Counted from the stretch's first letter, positions 8,881 to 17,357 are shown. The stretch: 64,000 nt of DNA from Leeuwenhoekiella sp. MAR_2009_132 (GCF_000687915.1 NZ_JHZY01000004.1:503501-567500); one strand, 5' to 3'. Notes: a model not told the origin generated them from the sequence alone. Numbers and translations: made by a program.

Positions 8881-10041
8881 ATGAACTCTTATTTCTCTTC
8901 AGACTTTAAACTTGCTATTTTAGGTGGCGGTCAATTAGGCAAAATGTTGCTGTACGAAACCCGTAAATTTGATATACAAACTGCGGTTTTAGACCCTAGC
9001 AATGAAGCTCCTTCCCGTATTGCAGCAAACTATTTTGAACAGGGGGATTTGATGGACTTTAATACGGTTTATAACTTCGGAAAAAAAGCCGATGTGGTAA
9101 CTTTTGAGATTGAAGCCGTAAATGTAGAAGCTCTAGAAAAACTGCAGTCTGAAGGAATCACCGTTTATCCCAGCCCGCAGACCTTGCGAAAAATTCAGGA
9201 TAAAGGGGTTCAAAAAGACTTTTATTCAGAAAAAAATATACCCACAGCTCCCTACAAACTATATCCCAATCTGGAAGCTTTAAAACTAGCCATTACCGCA
9301 CGGCAAACCAGTTTACCTTTTGTATGGAAAAGTACTCAAGGTGGTTATGATGGTAAAGGTGTACAGGTAGTGCGCTCTATTGATGATCTTACTAAGCTTA
9401 TCGATGTGCCCTGTATTGCTGAAGAAATGATTGCATTTAAAAATGAGCTTGCGGTAATTGTCGTGCGTAATCCCAGTGGGGAAGTAAGATCTTACCCTGT
9501 TGTAGAAATGGAGTTTCACCCGGAAGCTAACCAGGTAGAATATGTGATTTGTCCTGCTCGTATTGATGAGGCTGTAGCTCAGAAAGCACGTGATGTTGCA
9601 ACTAAAGTTTCTGAGGCATTTGAACACGTAGGCTTACTGGCTGTAGAGTTATTTCAAACTCAGGATGACCAGATCATTGTAAATGAAGTAGCACCCAGAC
9701 CCCACAACAGTGGTCATTATAGTATAGAAGGTAGTTATACAAATCAATTTGAACAACACCTGCGTGCCATTTTAAATCTACCGTTAGGAGAGACCGAAAG
9801 CAAAATAGGCGCCGTTATGGTTAACCTTGTAGGAGAAGAAGGCTATACTGGTAATGTATTTTATGATAAGATGGGAGAAATTCTGGCTTTAAAAGGTGTT
9901 ACGCCACACATTTATGGAAAACGAAAAACCAGACCTTTTAGAAAAATGGGGCACGTCACTATCGTAAATAGCGATCTAAGTGAAGCCCGTAAAATTGCTG
10001 AAGAAGTAAAGAAAACGATCAAAGTCATCACAAAAATATAA
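8881..10041 (+). CDS. purK: 5-(carboxyamino)imidazole ribonucleotide synthase PurK
   Basis: A 386-residue ATP-grasp enzyme of de novo purine synthesis that carboxylates AIR with bicarbonate and ATP to N5-CAIR. It has the N-terminal dinucleotide-like LAILGGGQLGKMLLYE, the ATP-grasp segments VWKSTQGGYDGKGVQVV and CIAEEMIAFKNELAVIV, and the catalytic VNEVAPRPHNSGHYSIEGS motif. The length is normal. The ATG at 8881 gives a slightly longer lead than many homologues before KLAILGGG. The gene is followed 15 bases later by purE, the next enzyme, so the two form an operon. Confidence 0.96.
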   Translation: MNSYFSSDFKLAILGGGQLGKMLLYETRKFDIQTAVLDPSNEAPSRIAANYFEQGDLMDFNTVYNFGKKADVVTFEIEAVNVEALEKLQSEGITVYPSPQTLRKIQDKGVQKDFYSEKNIPTAPYKLYPNLEALKLAITARQTSLPFVWKSTQGGYDGKGVQVVRSIDDLTKLIDVPCIAEEMIAFKNELAVIVVRNPSGEVRSYPVVEMEFHPEANQVEYVICPARIDEAVAQKARDVATKVSEAFEHVGLLAVELFQTQDDQIIVNEVAPRPHNSGHYSIEGSYTNQFEQHLRAILNLPLGETESKIGAVMVNLVGEEGYTGNVFYDKMGEILALKGVTPHIYGKRKTRPFRKMGHVTIVNSDLSEARKIAEEVKKTIKVITKI

Positions 10042-10056
10042 GCTAAAACACATCTT

Positions 10057-10536
10057 ATGGTAGGAATTATAATGGGAAGTACCAGCGATATGCCGGTAAT
10101 GCAGGCAGCTATAGATATACTAAAACAGTTTAATATAGATACAGAAGTCGATATTGTTTCTGCTCACCGTACCCCAGACAAATTATTTGATTATGGCAAA
10201 AATGCTCACGAGCGAGGTATACAGGTAATCATTGCAGGAGCTGGTGGCGCTGCTCATTTACCGGGTATGATTGCATCCCTTTCACCACTGCCAGTTATAG
10301 GTGTCCCTGTGAAATCACGTAACTCTATAGATGGTTGGGATTCTGTACTATCAATTTTACAGATGCCTGGTGGTGTACCGGTTGCTACTGTAGCACTTGA
10401 TGGCGCACAAAACGCAGGAATTTTAGCTGCTCAAATATTGGGCGCTACTAATAAATCAATGCGCGATAAGATTCTTCAGTACAAGGATGGACTGAAACAG
10501 AAGGTTATAGAAGGTGCTGCAGAAGTTAAGAAATAA
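10057..10536 (+). CDS. purE: N5-CAIR mutase PurE
   Basis: A 159-residue class I PurE, which moves the carboxyl group of N5-CAIR to give CAIR. Signature motifs are GIIMGSTSDMPVM, the catalytic SAHRTPDKLFDY, IIAGAGGAAHLPGM and GVPVKSRNSIDGWDSVLSI. The length is typical of the class that works with PurK, and purK lies directly upstream. A perfect 8-bp hairpin follows the stop. Confidence 0.97.
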   Translation: MVGIIMGSTSDMPVMQAAIDILKQFNIDTEVDIVSAHRTPDKLFDYGKNAHERGIQVIIAGAGGAAHLPGMIASLSPLPVIGVPVKSRNSIDGWDSVLSILQMPGGVPVATVALDGAQNAGILAAQILGATNKSMRDKILQYKDGLKQKVIEGAAEVKK

Positions 10537-10540
10537 AAAA

Positions 10541-10560
10541 GAGCCGTTAAAAAACGGCTC
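10541..10560 (+). terminator. Hairpin after purE
   Basis: GAGCCGTT, a four-base loop and AACGGCTC form a perfect 8-bp stem five bases after the purE stop. There is no T run after it on the plus strand (an A run precedes it), so it may be a weak terminator or a 3'-end stabiliser rather than a strong intrinsic terminator. Confidence 0.5.
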
Positions 10561-10708
10561 CTATAGAAATGCTTCGGCAAATTAAAAGTTATTTATTAAC
10601 CATTCTAAATATTATTAATCAAAACCAGCTACAGATCTATTCTAATGTCTTCATTTTGAATTAACAAATTTAAAAAAAATACATAATAAATTCGTTAAAA
10701 TAAATACA

Positions 10709-12781
10709 ATGCTAGACAAAATACTTATTTCTCAAAAAACTTATCGAAAATTGAAAAATTCAGAAAATATACTACTTAAAACTTTTGATATAACTCCTTT
10801 TGATCTTATTCAAGATTCTGATTATCAGAAAGCTATAGAGCACGCCATAGCAGAAGCACGTTTAGAGATTGATCAAATCACAAATTCTACGGAGCCACCC
10901 ACATTTACAAACACAATTGCTGCATTAGATTATGCCGGTTATAAATTAGACCGGGTAAGCAGTGTTTTTTTTAATATAAATAGCGCAGAAACAAATGATG
11001 CAATTCAGAAAACAGCGCAGGAAGTTTCCCCGCTCCTATCTGAATTCTCAAATGACATAACACTTAATGAGACGCTATTTAAGCGCGTAAAGCAGGTGTA
11101 TGATGTACGTGAGACATTAGAACTTACCCGAGAAGAACAGGTTTTATTAGAAAAAAAATACAAAGGTTTTGCTCGAAATGGAGCGAATCTTCCCGAAGAT
11201 AAAAAAGCGCGCCTTCGAGAAATTGACACTAAACTTTCTAAACTTGCTTTAACTTTTGGTGAGAATATTTTAGCCGAGACTAACAAATACGAACTTCATA
11301 TCACAAATGAGGCTGATCTTGCAGGATTACCCGAAAGTACTAAGGAGGCTGCCGCACAAACGGCTGAAGAAAAAGGTAAAGAGGGATGGGTTTTTACACT
11401 TGAATATCCCAGTTATATACCTTTTATGAAGTATGCCGAAAATAGAGAATTGCGTAAAGAAATGGCAATTGCTTTTGGAGCAAAAGGTTTTCATAATGAT
11501 GATTTAGATAATCAGCAAAACGTACTTAACATTGTAAATCTGCGTCACGAGCGAGCTAACCTCTTAGGTTACAAAACCCACGCGCACTTTGTTCTTGAAG
11601 AACGTATGGCAAAAAATCCTGAGAATGTAACTCGTTTTCTTGAAGATTTGTTAGAAAAGGCAAAACCAGCTGCCGAACTCGAGTTTAAACAACTTGAGAG
11701 TTTTGCTAAAGAACGTGATGGGATTGACCAATTACAAAAGTGGGATAGCGCTTTCTATTCTGAAAAATTAAAGCAACAACTGTTTGAGCTTGATGACGAA
11801 CTTCTAAAACCTTATTTCAAATTAGAAAACGTAATTGAAGGCGTATTTACCGTAGCCAATAAATTATACAACTTGAGATTTGTCGAAGTTTTTGACATTC
11901 CTACCTACCATAAAGACGTAAAAACCTATCAGGTATTTGACGAGAAAGATAACTTTATTGCATTATTCTATGCAGATTTTCATCCCAGAGCAGGAAAACG
12001 TGGTGGTGCATGGATGACTCAATTTAAATGTCAATTTATTAAAGACGGTATTAATGAACGCCCACATGTATCTAATGTGTGCAACTTCACAAAACCTACC
12101 GCTTCAAAACCCTCTTTACTTACTTTTAATGAGGTAACAACATTGTTTCATGAGTTTGGTCACGGCTTACACGGTATGCTTGCCAATACAACTTATCCTA
12201 GCCTGTCTGGCCCTTCTGTATTTTGGGATTTTGTAGAATTACCCAGTCAGATTTTAGAGAACTGGTGTTATGAACCGGAAGCATTAGCACTTTTTGCTAA
12301 ACATTATGAAACCGGCGAAACCATACCCATGGTTTTAATTGATAAAATTAAGAATGCTGCTAATTTTCAGGAAGGGATGCAAACCCTACGCCAATTGAGT
12401 TTTGGTATTCTTGATATGTCATGGCACGGTGCAGACCCTAGCGGAATAACCAGCGTTAAAGCACACGAAGATGCTGCTTTTGAAAACACCAAACTATATC
12501 CAGATGTTGCTAAAAATTGTATGAGTGTCGCATTCTCTCACATCTTTCAAGGCGGGTACTCTAGTGGTTACTACTCCTACAAATGGGCAGAAGTTCTCGA
12601 CGCAGATGCATTTGCTTATTTTCAGGAAAATGGTATTTTTAACAAAGAAATAGCTCAAAAATTTAAAGATCACGTACTTTCTCAAGGAGGTACCGAAGAT
12701 CCTATGGTTTTGTATAAGCGTTTCCGCGGAAAAGAACCTAATCCTGAAGCTTTACTAAAAAGAGCAGGATTAATAAACTAA
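10709..12781 (+). CDS. dcp: M3 family metallopeptidase (peptidyl-dipeptidase Dcp type)
   Basis: A 690-residue thimet-oligopeptidase family (M3) peptidase. The zinc motif is FHEFGHGLH with the His-Glu pair at residues 481-482 and the second His at 485; the downstream Glu ligand is in the FWDFVELPSQILENW segment. GGYSSGYYSYKWAEVLDADAF near the C terminus is typical of Dcp/OpdA. No signal peptide is apparent, so it is probably a cytoplasmic enzyme that trims short peptides. The N-terminal 30 residues before ITPFDLIQ are longer than the family core requires. The zinc-ribbon gene follows 7 bases later, likely in one transcript. Confidence 0.94.
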   Translation: MLDKILISQKTYRKLKNSENILLKTFDITPFDLIQDSDYQKAIEHAIAEARLEIDQITNSTEPPTFTNTIAALDYAGYKLDRVSSVFFNINSAETNDAIQKTAQEVSPLLSEFSNDITLNETLFKRVKQVYDVRETLELTREEQVLLEKKYKGFARNGANLPEDKKARLREIDTKLSKLALTFGENILAETNKYELHITNEADLAGLPESTKEAAAQTAEEKGKEGWVFTLEYPSYIPFMKYAENRELRKEMAIAFGAKGFHNDDLDNQQNVLNIVNLRHERANLLGYKTHAHFVLEERMAKNPENVTRFLEDLLEKAKPAAELEFKQLESFAKERDGIDQLQKWDSAFYSEKLKQQLFELDDELLKPYFKLENVIEGVFTVANKLYNLRFVEVFDIPTYHKDVKTYQVFDEKDNFIALFYADFHPRAGKRGGAWMTQFKCQFIKDGINERPHVSNVCNFTKPTASKPSLLTFNEVTTLFHEFGHGLHGMLANTTYPSLSGPSVFWDFVELPSQILENWCYEPEALALFAKHYETGETIPMVLIDKIKNAANFQEGMQTLRQLSFGILDMSWHGADPSGITSVKAHEDAAFENTKLYPDVAKNCMSVAFSHIFQGGYSSGYYSYKWAEVLDADAFAYFQENGIFNKEIAQKFKDHVLSQGGTEDPMVLYKRFRGKEPNPEALLKRAGLIN

Positions 12782-12788
12782 ATCACAA

Positions 12789-13091
12789 ATGGCAAATTGC
12801 CCAAACTGCAAGTCTAAATTATCAACTTTGAAAGTTTTAAAAAGCTTTTGGAGTTTAAAAAGATATCCACCATTTAGTTGCTCAACCTGCGAAACAGAAC
12901 TAAATCACACTACTTCTAACCGTATGTCAGGAGGTCTAGTAGTTGGGATTGCAATATTCCTCTCAATGACTTACACAAGTAATCGTGATTTTGCTATTAA
13001 TAAAACATTTGTTACAATTCTACTCATGCTTTGTATAGCATTATTACTATCTGTTGTAGCAGTGCAGTTCTTTAAAATTGAAAAACACTGA
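12789..13091 (+). CDS. Small membrane protein with N-terminal zinc ribbon
   Basis: A 100-residue protein not recognised as a named family. Two CxxC pairs (CPNC at residues 4-7 and CSTC near 33-36) suggest a zinc ribbon; two hydrophobic segments (about 50-65 and 75-95) follow. The 7-base gap to the M3 peptidase stop and the strong terminator directly after it indicate a two-gene operon. The coding frame is credible because the CxxC pairs and the membrane segments are ordered as in many small flavobacterial proteins, but no function is proposed. Confidence 0.75.
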   Translation: MANCPNCKSKLSTLKVLKSFWSLKRYPPFSCSTCETELNHTTSNRMSGGLVVGIAIFLSMTYTSNRDFAINKTFVTILLMLCIALLLSVVAVQFFKIEKH

Positions 13092-13101
13092 TTAAAATGA
13101 G

Positions 13102-13144
13102 AAAGCTTATTGGTTTAAAAAAATAGATCAATAAGCTTTTTTTT
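13102..13144 (+). terminator. Intrinsic terminator between convergent genes
   Basis: AAAGCTTATTG and CAATAAGCTTT form a perfect 11-bp stem around a 16-base loop, followed by a run of eight T. It ends the dcp operon and, lying 15 bases before the stop of the convergent glycosyltransferase, may act on both strands. Confidence 0.85.
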
Positions 13145-13158
13145 CAGTTTAGGCCTAC

Positions 13159-14385
13159 CTACCTATTCTTCTCCTCGATCCATTTACTCATAAATTTAGA
13201 AGCCTGTAACGACTGATGCCAAAGCATAGACCCTGTAAAATTTGCCTGACGGTGATGTTCTAAATTCAGCTTTAATTCATTTAGTCGTTCTGCGAATTGT
13301 GGTTGCCAGCTACTCGCTAAAAAACGCGTATTTATTATTTCAATTCCATTAGATTGAGCTTGTTGCCATTTATCTTTATTTACATATAATTCTATGGCGG
13401 CTTGCGCAAAAAGATTAGAATCGTCAGTTATGCTTCCATTAAAGGGTAAATCTCCGTGCATTCCTTCAGCACCCACCGTGCTGGTTACGGCAGGAGTACC
13501 ACATTGCATAGCTTCTAGTAATTTTCCTTTTAAACCTGCTCCGGTCAATAATGGCGCCACTAATACGCGCGCATTTTCAATAACTTCAAAGGCACTTTCG
13601 GCTCTGCCTAAAACATAAAAGTTCTCTTTAGGATTATGCAATTGCGTATGCTTTTCGGCAGGATACGAACCATAAACACGCATTTGAGCGTCGGGAAGTT
13701 GTTTTTTGATTAGCGGCCAGATTTCTGTTTTTAATTGGCGTACCGAAAGCCAATTAGGCTCGTGTCGAAAATTACCTATTGTAACAAAATGAGCACGATT
13801 TTCATACGTTTTCCAACTATTAATAGTAGCATCGCTTACTTGATCAACCATAAATGGTAGATAGAAAATTTGCTGACCTGGAACCTTAAAATAAGATTGT
13901 AAAAGCTGCATTTCTATCTCAGAAATAACTAAAGACAAATCACAGCGGTAAATACTTGCAACTTCGCGTTTAGCAAAATCGTTATCTAAAAATTGCTCAG
14001 AAAAAATTTCCCCTGCCTTTAGCGCCGCTTCCCTACCCTTACGTAATCCGTGAAGGTCTATGGTTTCTAAAACTCGAATCGCATGGGGACACTGTTCTTT
14101 TACACGCCAACCAAATTGCTCCTCTACTACAAACTTGTCAAAAAGAACAAGAGCTGGATCAAGTTCTTTTATATAAGTATCAAAAGACGAATTATTTAAT
14201 TGTATCTCTTGAGTAAACACCTGCTGTTCATTAAGATTTTCTGCATACGCCGTTTTGCCTGCGGCACAAGCAAAATGTATTTCAAAATTCTGCTTTTTCA
14301 ACGCTTCGAGTAATTGAAGAATGCGCGCCCCTGCAGCAGAAGAAACTGGTTCTGGCCAAACGTTACCAATTATTAATGCTTTCAT
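13159..14385 (-). CDS. Glycosyltransferase, GT4-like
   Basis: A 408-residue GT-B fold glycosyltransferase. The N-terminal MKALIIGNVWPEPVSSAAGARILQ opens an acceptor domain; the C-terminal domain has ENARVLVAPLLTGAGLKGKLLEAMQCGTPAVTS, the group 1 (GT4) sugar-nucleotide region with its EAMxxGxPVV-like signature. The sugar and acceptor cannot be read from sequence. It is divergent from the GbsR-type regulator, and its -7 element ends four bases before the ATG, so the mRNA may be leaderless. A palindromic operator candidate lies just upstream. Confidence 0.85.
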   Translation of the reverse strand: MKALIIGNVWPEPVSSAAGARILQLLEALKKQNFEIHFACAAGKTAYAENLNEQQVFTQEIQLNNSSFDTYIKELDPALVLFDKFVVEEQFGWRVKEQCPHAIRVLETIDLHGLRKGREAALKAGEIFSEQFLDNDFAKREVASIYRCDLSLVISEIEMQLLQSYFKVPGQQIFYLPFMVDQVSDATINSWKTYENRAHFVTIGNFRHEPNWLSVRQLKTEIWPLIKKQLPDAQMRVYGSYPAEKHTQLHNPKENFYVLGRAESAFEVIENARVLVAPLLTGAGLKGKLLEAMQCGTPAVTSTVGAEGMHGDLPFNGSITDDSNLFAQAAIELYVNKDKWQQAQSNGIEIINTRFLASSWQPQFAERLNELKLNLEHHRQANFTGSMLWHQSLQASKFMSKWIEEKNR

Positions 14386-14389
14386 CCTG

Positions 14390-14397
14390 CAAATATA
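14390..14397 (-). promoter_or_regulatory. -7 element of the glycosyltransferase gene
   Basis: Reverse strand TATATTTG, an exact TAnnTTTG match, ending only 4 bases before the ATG at 14385. The expected transcription start would fall at or next to the start codon. Confidence 0.6.
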
Positions 14398-14417
14398 CTT
14401 TTAGCTAGGAAATAAAT

Positions 14418-14441
14418 AAGTTTCATTTATTATTGAAACTT
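14418..14441. promoter_or_regulatory. Palindromic operator candidate (GbsR-type)
   Basis: AAGTTTCA, 8-base spacer, TGAAACTT: a perfect 8-bp inverted repeat between the divergent glycosyltransferase and gbsR-like genes. Its right half contains a TTG placed 19 bases before the regulator's -7 element, so a bound protein would cover the -33 region. A second copy of the core TTTCA-N8-TGAAA occurs at 14991-15008. Confidence 0.65.
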
Positions 14442-14454
14442 TAAAATATTTAAT

Positions 14455-14462
14455 TATATTTG
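14455..14462 (+). promoter_or_regulatory. -7 element of the GbsR-type regulator
   Basis: TATATTTG, exact TAnnTTTG, ending three bases before the ATG at 14466, with a TTG 19 bases upstream (14433-14435) as a possible -33 element. The arrangement implies a leaderless transcript. Confidence 0.65.
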
Positions 14463-14465
14463 ATT

Positions 14466-14969
14466 ATGGAATTTAAAGAAGCAAAAGATCAATTTTTACA
14501 AACCTGGGGAGCATTGGGCTCTCAATGGGGTATTAATAAAACAATGGCGCAAATACATGCTCTTTTAATGATATCGCCAGATTCACTATCAATGGAGGAT
14601 ATAATGGAAGAATTACAGATTTCCCGCGGAAATGCCAGTATGAATTTACGTGGCCTTATAGATTGGGGGATTGTATATAAAGAATATAAGCCCGGTGAAC
14701 GTCGTGAATATTTTGTTGCTGATCAAGATGTTGATTCTTTAGCCCGCAAGATTGCAATTGAAAGAAGTAAACGTGAAGTAAAACCAGCACTACGAGTACT
14801 TGCAGGTGTTAAAAATTTTGATGATGACAATAGCAATGAAGCACTAAAATTTAAGATGAAAACGCAAGAATTACACGACTTTGTTGAAAAGGCTGATACC
14901 ATGCTTGAAAAGATAATTAACCAAAAAGAAAATTGGATTACAAAAACGATAATGAAGCTTATGACCTAA
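14466..14969 (+). CDS. GbsR/MarR-type transcriptional regulator
   Basis: A 167-residue winged-helix regulator of the GbsR family. The DNA-binding helix-turn-helix spans about residues 35-75 (LSMEDIMEELQISRGNASMN, LRGLIDWGIVYKEY) followed by a wing with GERREYF; the C-terminal part is helical and probably dimerises. The ATG at 14466 was preferred over an in-frame TTG two codons upstream. Two matching palindromes flank the gene, which suggests that it controls itself, the divergent glycosyltransferase and the four-gene operon downstream. The effector is unknown; GbsR itself responds to choline in Bacillus, but that should not be transferred. Confidence 0.9.
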   Translation: MEFKEAKDQFLQTWGALGSQWGINKTMAQIHALLMISPDSLSMEDIMEELQISRGNASMNLRGLIDWGIVYKEYKPGERREYFVADQDVDSLARKIAIERSKREVKPALRVLAGVKNFDDDNSNEALKFKMKTQELHDFVEKADTMLEKIINQKENWITKTIMKLMT

Positions 14970-14990
14970 GCTTTTTTATTTATATTTAGT

Positions 14991-15008
14991 TTTCAATATT
15001 TTCTGAAA
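14991..15008. promoter_or_regulatory. Second GbsR-type operator candidate
   Basis: TTTCA, 8 bases, TGAAA: the same core and spacing as the palindrome at 14418-14441. It lies in the gap between the regulator stop and the DoxX-like gene, 10 bases upstream of that gene's -7 element. Confidence 0.6.
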
Positions 15009-15018
15009 GTTTAAAAAA

Positions 15019-15026
15019 TAAATTTG
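15019..15026 (+). promoter_or_regulatory. -7 element of the DoxX-like operon
   Basis: TAAATTTG, exact TAnnTTTG, ending five bases before the ATG at 15032. This again implies a leaderless or nearly leaderless mRNA. Confidence 0.6.
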
Positions 15027-15031
15027 AATTG

Positions 15032-15409
15032 ATGGTGATAAATAAATTACAATATCTTGTTTTCAATTATTTCATTGTTAGTGTTTGGCTAATAAATGGT
15101 TTAGTCTGTAAAATGCTAAACTTAGTTCCCAGACATCAAGAAATAGTAGGTGAAATTCTGGGAAACAAATATGCTCCTCAATTGACTATTTTAATAGGTT
15201 TTTCTGAAATTATAATGTCTATTTGGATTTTATCTCGTTACAAACAGCAATTAAATGCGTGGTTACAAATAGGAATAATTTTATTAATGAATTGCCTTGA
15301 GTTTATCTGTGTTCCTAATTTATTAATGTGGGGAAAATTTAATCTTGTATTTGCTGTATTATTCTGTGGGTTTATATACTACACAAACTTTATCCTAACA
15401 AAACAATAA
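15032..15409 (+). CDS. DoxX-like small membrane protein
   Basis: A 125-residue protein with four hydrophobic segments. The order of helices and the VCKMLNLVPRHQEIVGEILGNKYAP segment after helix 1 match the DoxX-like (DoxX_3) group. The ATG at 15032 is preferred to an adjacent TTG. It is the first gene of a four-gene run (15032-17303) with gaps or overlaps of less than 10 bases, behind a putative GbsR operator. DoxX-like proteins are inner-membrane proteins with mostly unknown roles. Confidence 0.75.
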   Translation: MVINKLQYLVFNYFIVSVWLINGLVCKMLNLVPRHQEIVGEILGNKYAPQLTILIGFSEIIMSIWILSRYKQQLNAWLQIGIILLMNCLEFICVPNLLMWGKFNLVFAVLFCGFIYYTNFILTKQ

Positions 15410-15415
15410 GAGGCT

Positions 15416-16156
15416 ATGGCTATCACTCTAAAAAATCATCCTTTTGCAGTTGAAGCATTTTTTCAAAATTCAACTGTTTTAACTTTTGCTGTAGCTAAAG
15501 AGGAGTTAACACCACTAATACCTTCTTGTTTAGAATTAGACACCTTAGATGACAAGTGGGGGTTTATAGCTGTGGCAATGGTTGATACTAAAGACTTACG
15601 TCCTAAAGGTTTTCCAAAATTTATGGGGAATGATTTTTTTTTAATTGGCTACCGCATATTTGTGCGTTATATAGATCAAAGAGACAAAAGGCTTCGAGGT
15701 TTGTATATTATAAAATCTGAAACTAATAAAAAGCTTATGCAATTAATGGGTAACTTATTTACCCATTATAACTATTCCTCAACAGATATCAAACATCGCA
15801 AAACTGACAAAGGCATCGAGATAAAATCTGTAAAATCTGATTTTAAACTTAAAATTGTCACAACTAAGAATACCGAAATTACGCTTCCTAATAGCTCTCC
15901 ATTTACTAATTGGAAAAAAGCACGACGATTTGCAGGTCCCTTGCCATATACATTTACTTACAATACAGAAAAGAAAGAGGTTTTAATAATTGAAGGGGTA
16001 CGGCAAAACTGGAAACCCAAAGCTGTTGAAGTTTTAGATTATAAGTTTTCATTTATAGACTCTTTAAAGTTTAAAGAAATACATCTTGCAAATGCTTTTT
16101 CTATCACTAATGTTCCTTATTACTGGAAAAAAGGAAAAATTGAATTATGGAGTTAA
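15416..16156 (+). CDS. DUF2071 (YqjF-like) protein
   Basis: A 246-residue soluble protein of the YqjF/DUF2071 group, related in fold to acetoacetate decarboxylase. Visible family traits are the N-terminal HPFAVEAFFQNSTVLTFAVAKEELTPLIP, GFIAVAMVDTKDLRPKGFPKFMGNDFFLIGYRIFVRY, and RRFAGPLPYTFTYN near the end. The start is 6 bases after the DoxX-like stop, and the end overlaps the methyltransferase start by 10 bases, so it is translationally coupled on both sides. No enzymatic activity has been established for the group. Confidence 0.82.
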   Translation: MAITLKNHPFAVEAFFQNSTVLTFAVAKEELTPLIPSCLELDTLDDKWGFIAVAMVDTKDLRPKGFPKFMGNDFFLIGYRIFVRYIDQRDKRLRGLYIIKSETNKKLMQLMGNLFTHYNYSSTDIKHRKTDKGIEIKSVKSDFKLKIVTTKNTEITLPNSSPFTNWKKARRFAGPLPYTFTYNTEKKEVLIIEGVRQNWKPKAVEVLDYKFSFIDSLKFKEIHLANAFSITNVPYYWKKGKIELWS

Positions 16157-16899
16157 GACGCGGCAAATTTCAGGGAGTACTCAATATACTAAGTTTCAAC
16201 AGGCATTTTTATATCATTGGTTTATCTACACTTCTGGTATTCGGCCTAAGTCATTATTTCATTAATTCGAACACCAGCCTATTTTTGATTGTACTAATTG
16301 CATTTATATATGGTTTAATAGCCCCACTAATTGTTTCAGCTTATGTATATGACTTCTCGGGATATTACAAGATGCTATGGTTAAATAAATTAAAACTGAA
16401 CTCATCAAAAATTAAGCAGGTCGTTAATATTAACGCTGGCTTTGATGAAACTAGCTTTATTATGAACAAAAAATTTGAGACAGCTCAAATACGTGTTTTT
16501 GACTTTTATGATAGTAAAAGACATACAGAACCGGCAATCGTGAGGGCTCGTAAGGTGAGCTCGGTATTTCCTAATACACAACAAATAAATTCACGACAAA
16601 TCCCTATGAGTAATAAATCTGCAGATATAATATTTTTACTTTCTGCCTTGCATGAAATAAGATCAAACTCAGAAAAAATAGATTTTTTAAAAGAGTGTAG
16701 AAGGGTTCTGAAACCAGAAGGACATTTAATTATCGTAGAACACTTAAGAGATCTGCCTAATTTGCTAGCCTTCTCATTCGGTTTTACACATTTCTTTTCT
16801 AAAAAAACCTGGCTAGATGTTTTAAAAAAAGCTCGTTTTGTTGAAACAAGAGAATTTAAATTCACACCATTTATGTCAATTTTTGTAAGCAACATATGA
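16147..16899 (+). CDS. Membrane-anchored class I SAM methyltransferase-like protein
   Basis: A 250-residue protein. Two N-terminal hydrophobic segments (about residues 20-36 and 43-68) precede a Rossmann-like methyltransferase domain. The late motifs are clear: SADIIFLLSALHEIRS, FLKECRRVLKPEGHLIIVEHLRD and a C-terminal membrane-facing FSFGFTHFFSKKTW. Motif I is degenerate: VVNINAGFDETS stands where an E/DxGxGxG loop would be expected. It may therefore bind SAM weakly or not at all, or methylate a lipid at the membrane. It overlaps the preceding gene by 10 bases and the next by 4. Confidence 0.75.
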   Translation: MELRRGKFQGVLNILSFNRHFYIIGLSTLLVFGLSHYFINSNTSLFLIVLIAFIYGLIAPLIVSAYVYDFSGYYKMLWLNKLKLNSSKIKQVVNINAGFDETSFIMNKKFETAQIRVFDFYDSKRHTEPAIVRARKVSSVFPNTQQINSRQIPMSNKSADIIFLLSALHEIRSNSEKIDFLKECRRVLKPEGHLIIVEHLRDLPNLLAFSFGFTHFFSKKTWLDVLKKARFVETREFKFTPFMSIFVSNI

Positions 16900-17303
16900 T
16901 GATTTATATGCAAACTCAACTACAAATTATAGGTTTTATTTTAATTGTATTAGCATTAGTACATATTGCATTCCCGAAATATTTTGATTGGCATAATGGC
17001 TTAAAATCACTTTCGCTTATTAATAAGCAAATCTTTCAAGTACATACATTCTTTATTGCATTTACCGTGTTTTTAATGGGACTACTCTGCATAACGTCTG
17101 CAGAGCAATTAATGACTACATCTTTGGGTAAGACAATTTGTTTTGGCTTGGGAATATTTTGGTCTGTACGGTTATTTTTTCAATTCTTTGTTTATTCTCC
17201 AAAACTTTGGAAAGGCAAGAGGTTTGAAACAAATGTTCATATTGTATTTACTCTATTGTGGATTTACCTCAGCACGGTGTTTCTAATTATTTATTTTCAA
17301 TAA
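16896..17303 (+). CDS. Four-helix integral membrane protein
   Basis: A 135-residue protein with four hydrophobic segments and a hydrophilic loop FPKYFDWHNGLKSLSLINKQIFQVHTFF after the first. The HxxFFxAF pattern in helix 2 and the basic SPKLWKGKRFETNVH loop before helix 4 look conserved in type, but I do not recognise a named family. The start ATGATG overlaps the methyltransferase stop by 4 bases. A 13-bp terminator follows immediately, so this is the last gene of the operon. Confidence 0.75.
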   Translation: MMIYMQTQLQIIGFILIVLALVHIAFPKYFDWHNGLKSLSLINKQIFQVHTFFIAFTVFLMGLLCITSAEQLMTTSLGKTICFGLGIFWSVRLFFQFFVYSPKLWKGKRFETNVHIVFTLLWIYLSTVFLIIYFQ

Positions 17304-17305
17304 AA

Positions 17306-17340
17306 AAACCCATCTGTAGTATACAGATGGGTTTAAGTTT
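17306..17340. terminator. Bidirectional intrinsic terminator
   Basis: AAACCCATCTGTA, loop of 3, TACAGATGGGTTT: a perfect 13-bp stem, with an A run before it and a T-rich tail after it. It separates the convergent DoxX-like operon and gcvP and can serve both. Confidence 0.85.
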
Positions 17341-17357
17341 TATTAATCTCAATTAAC

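Noticed and set aside
16506..16919. Long reverse-strand open frame opposite the methyltransferase-like gene
   Set aside because: It has no family motif, lies fully opposite a gene with recognisable motifs in a tight operon, and has no promoter.
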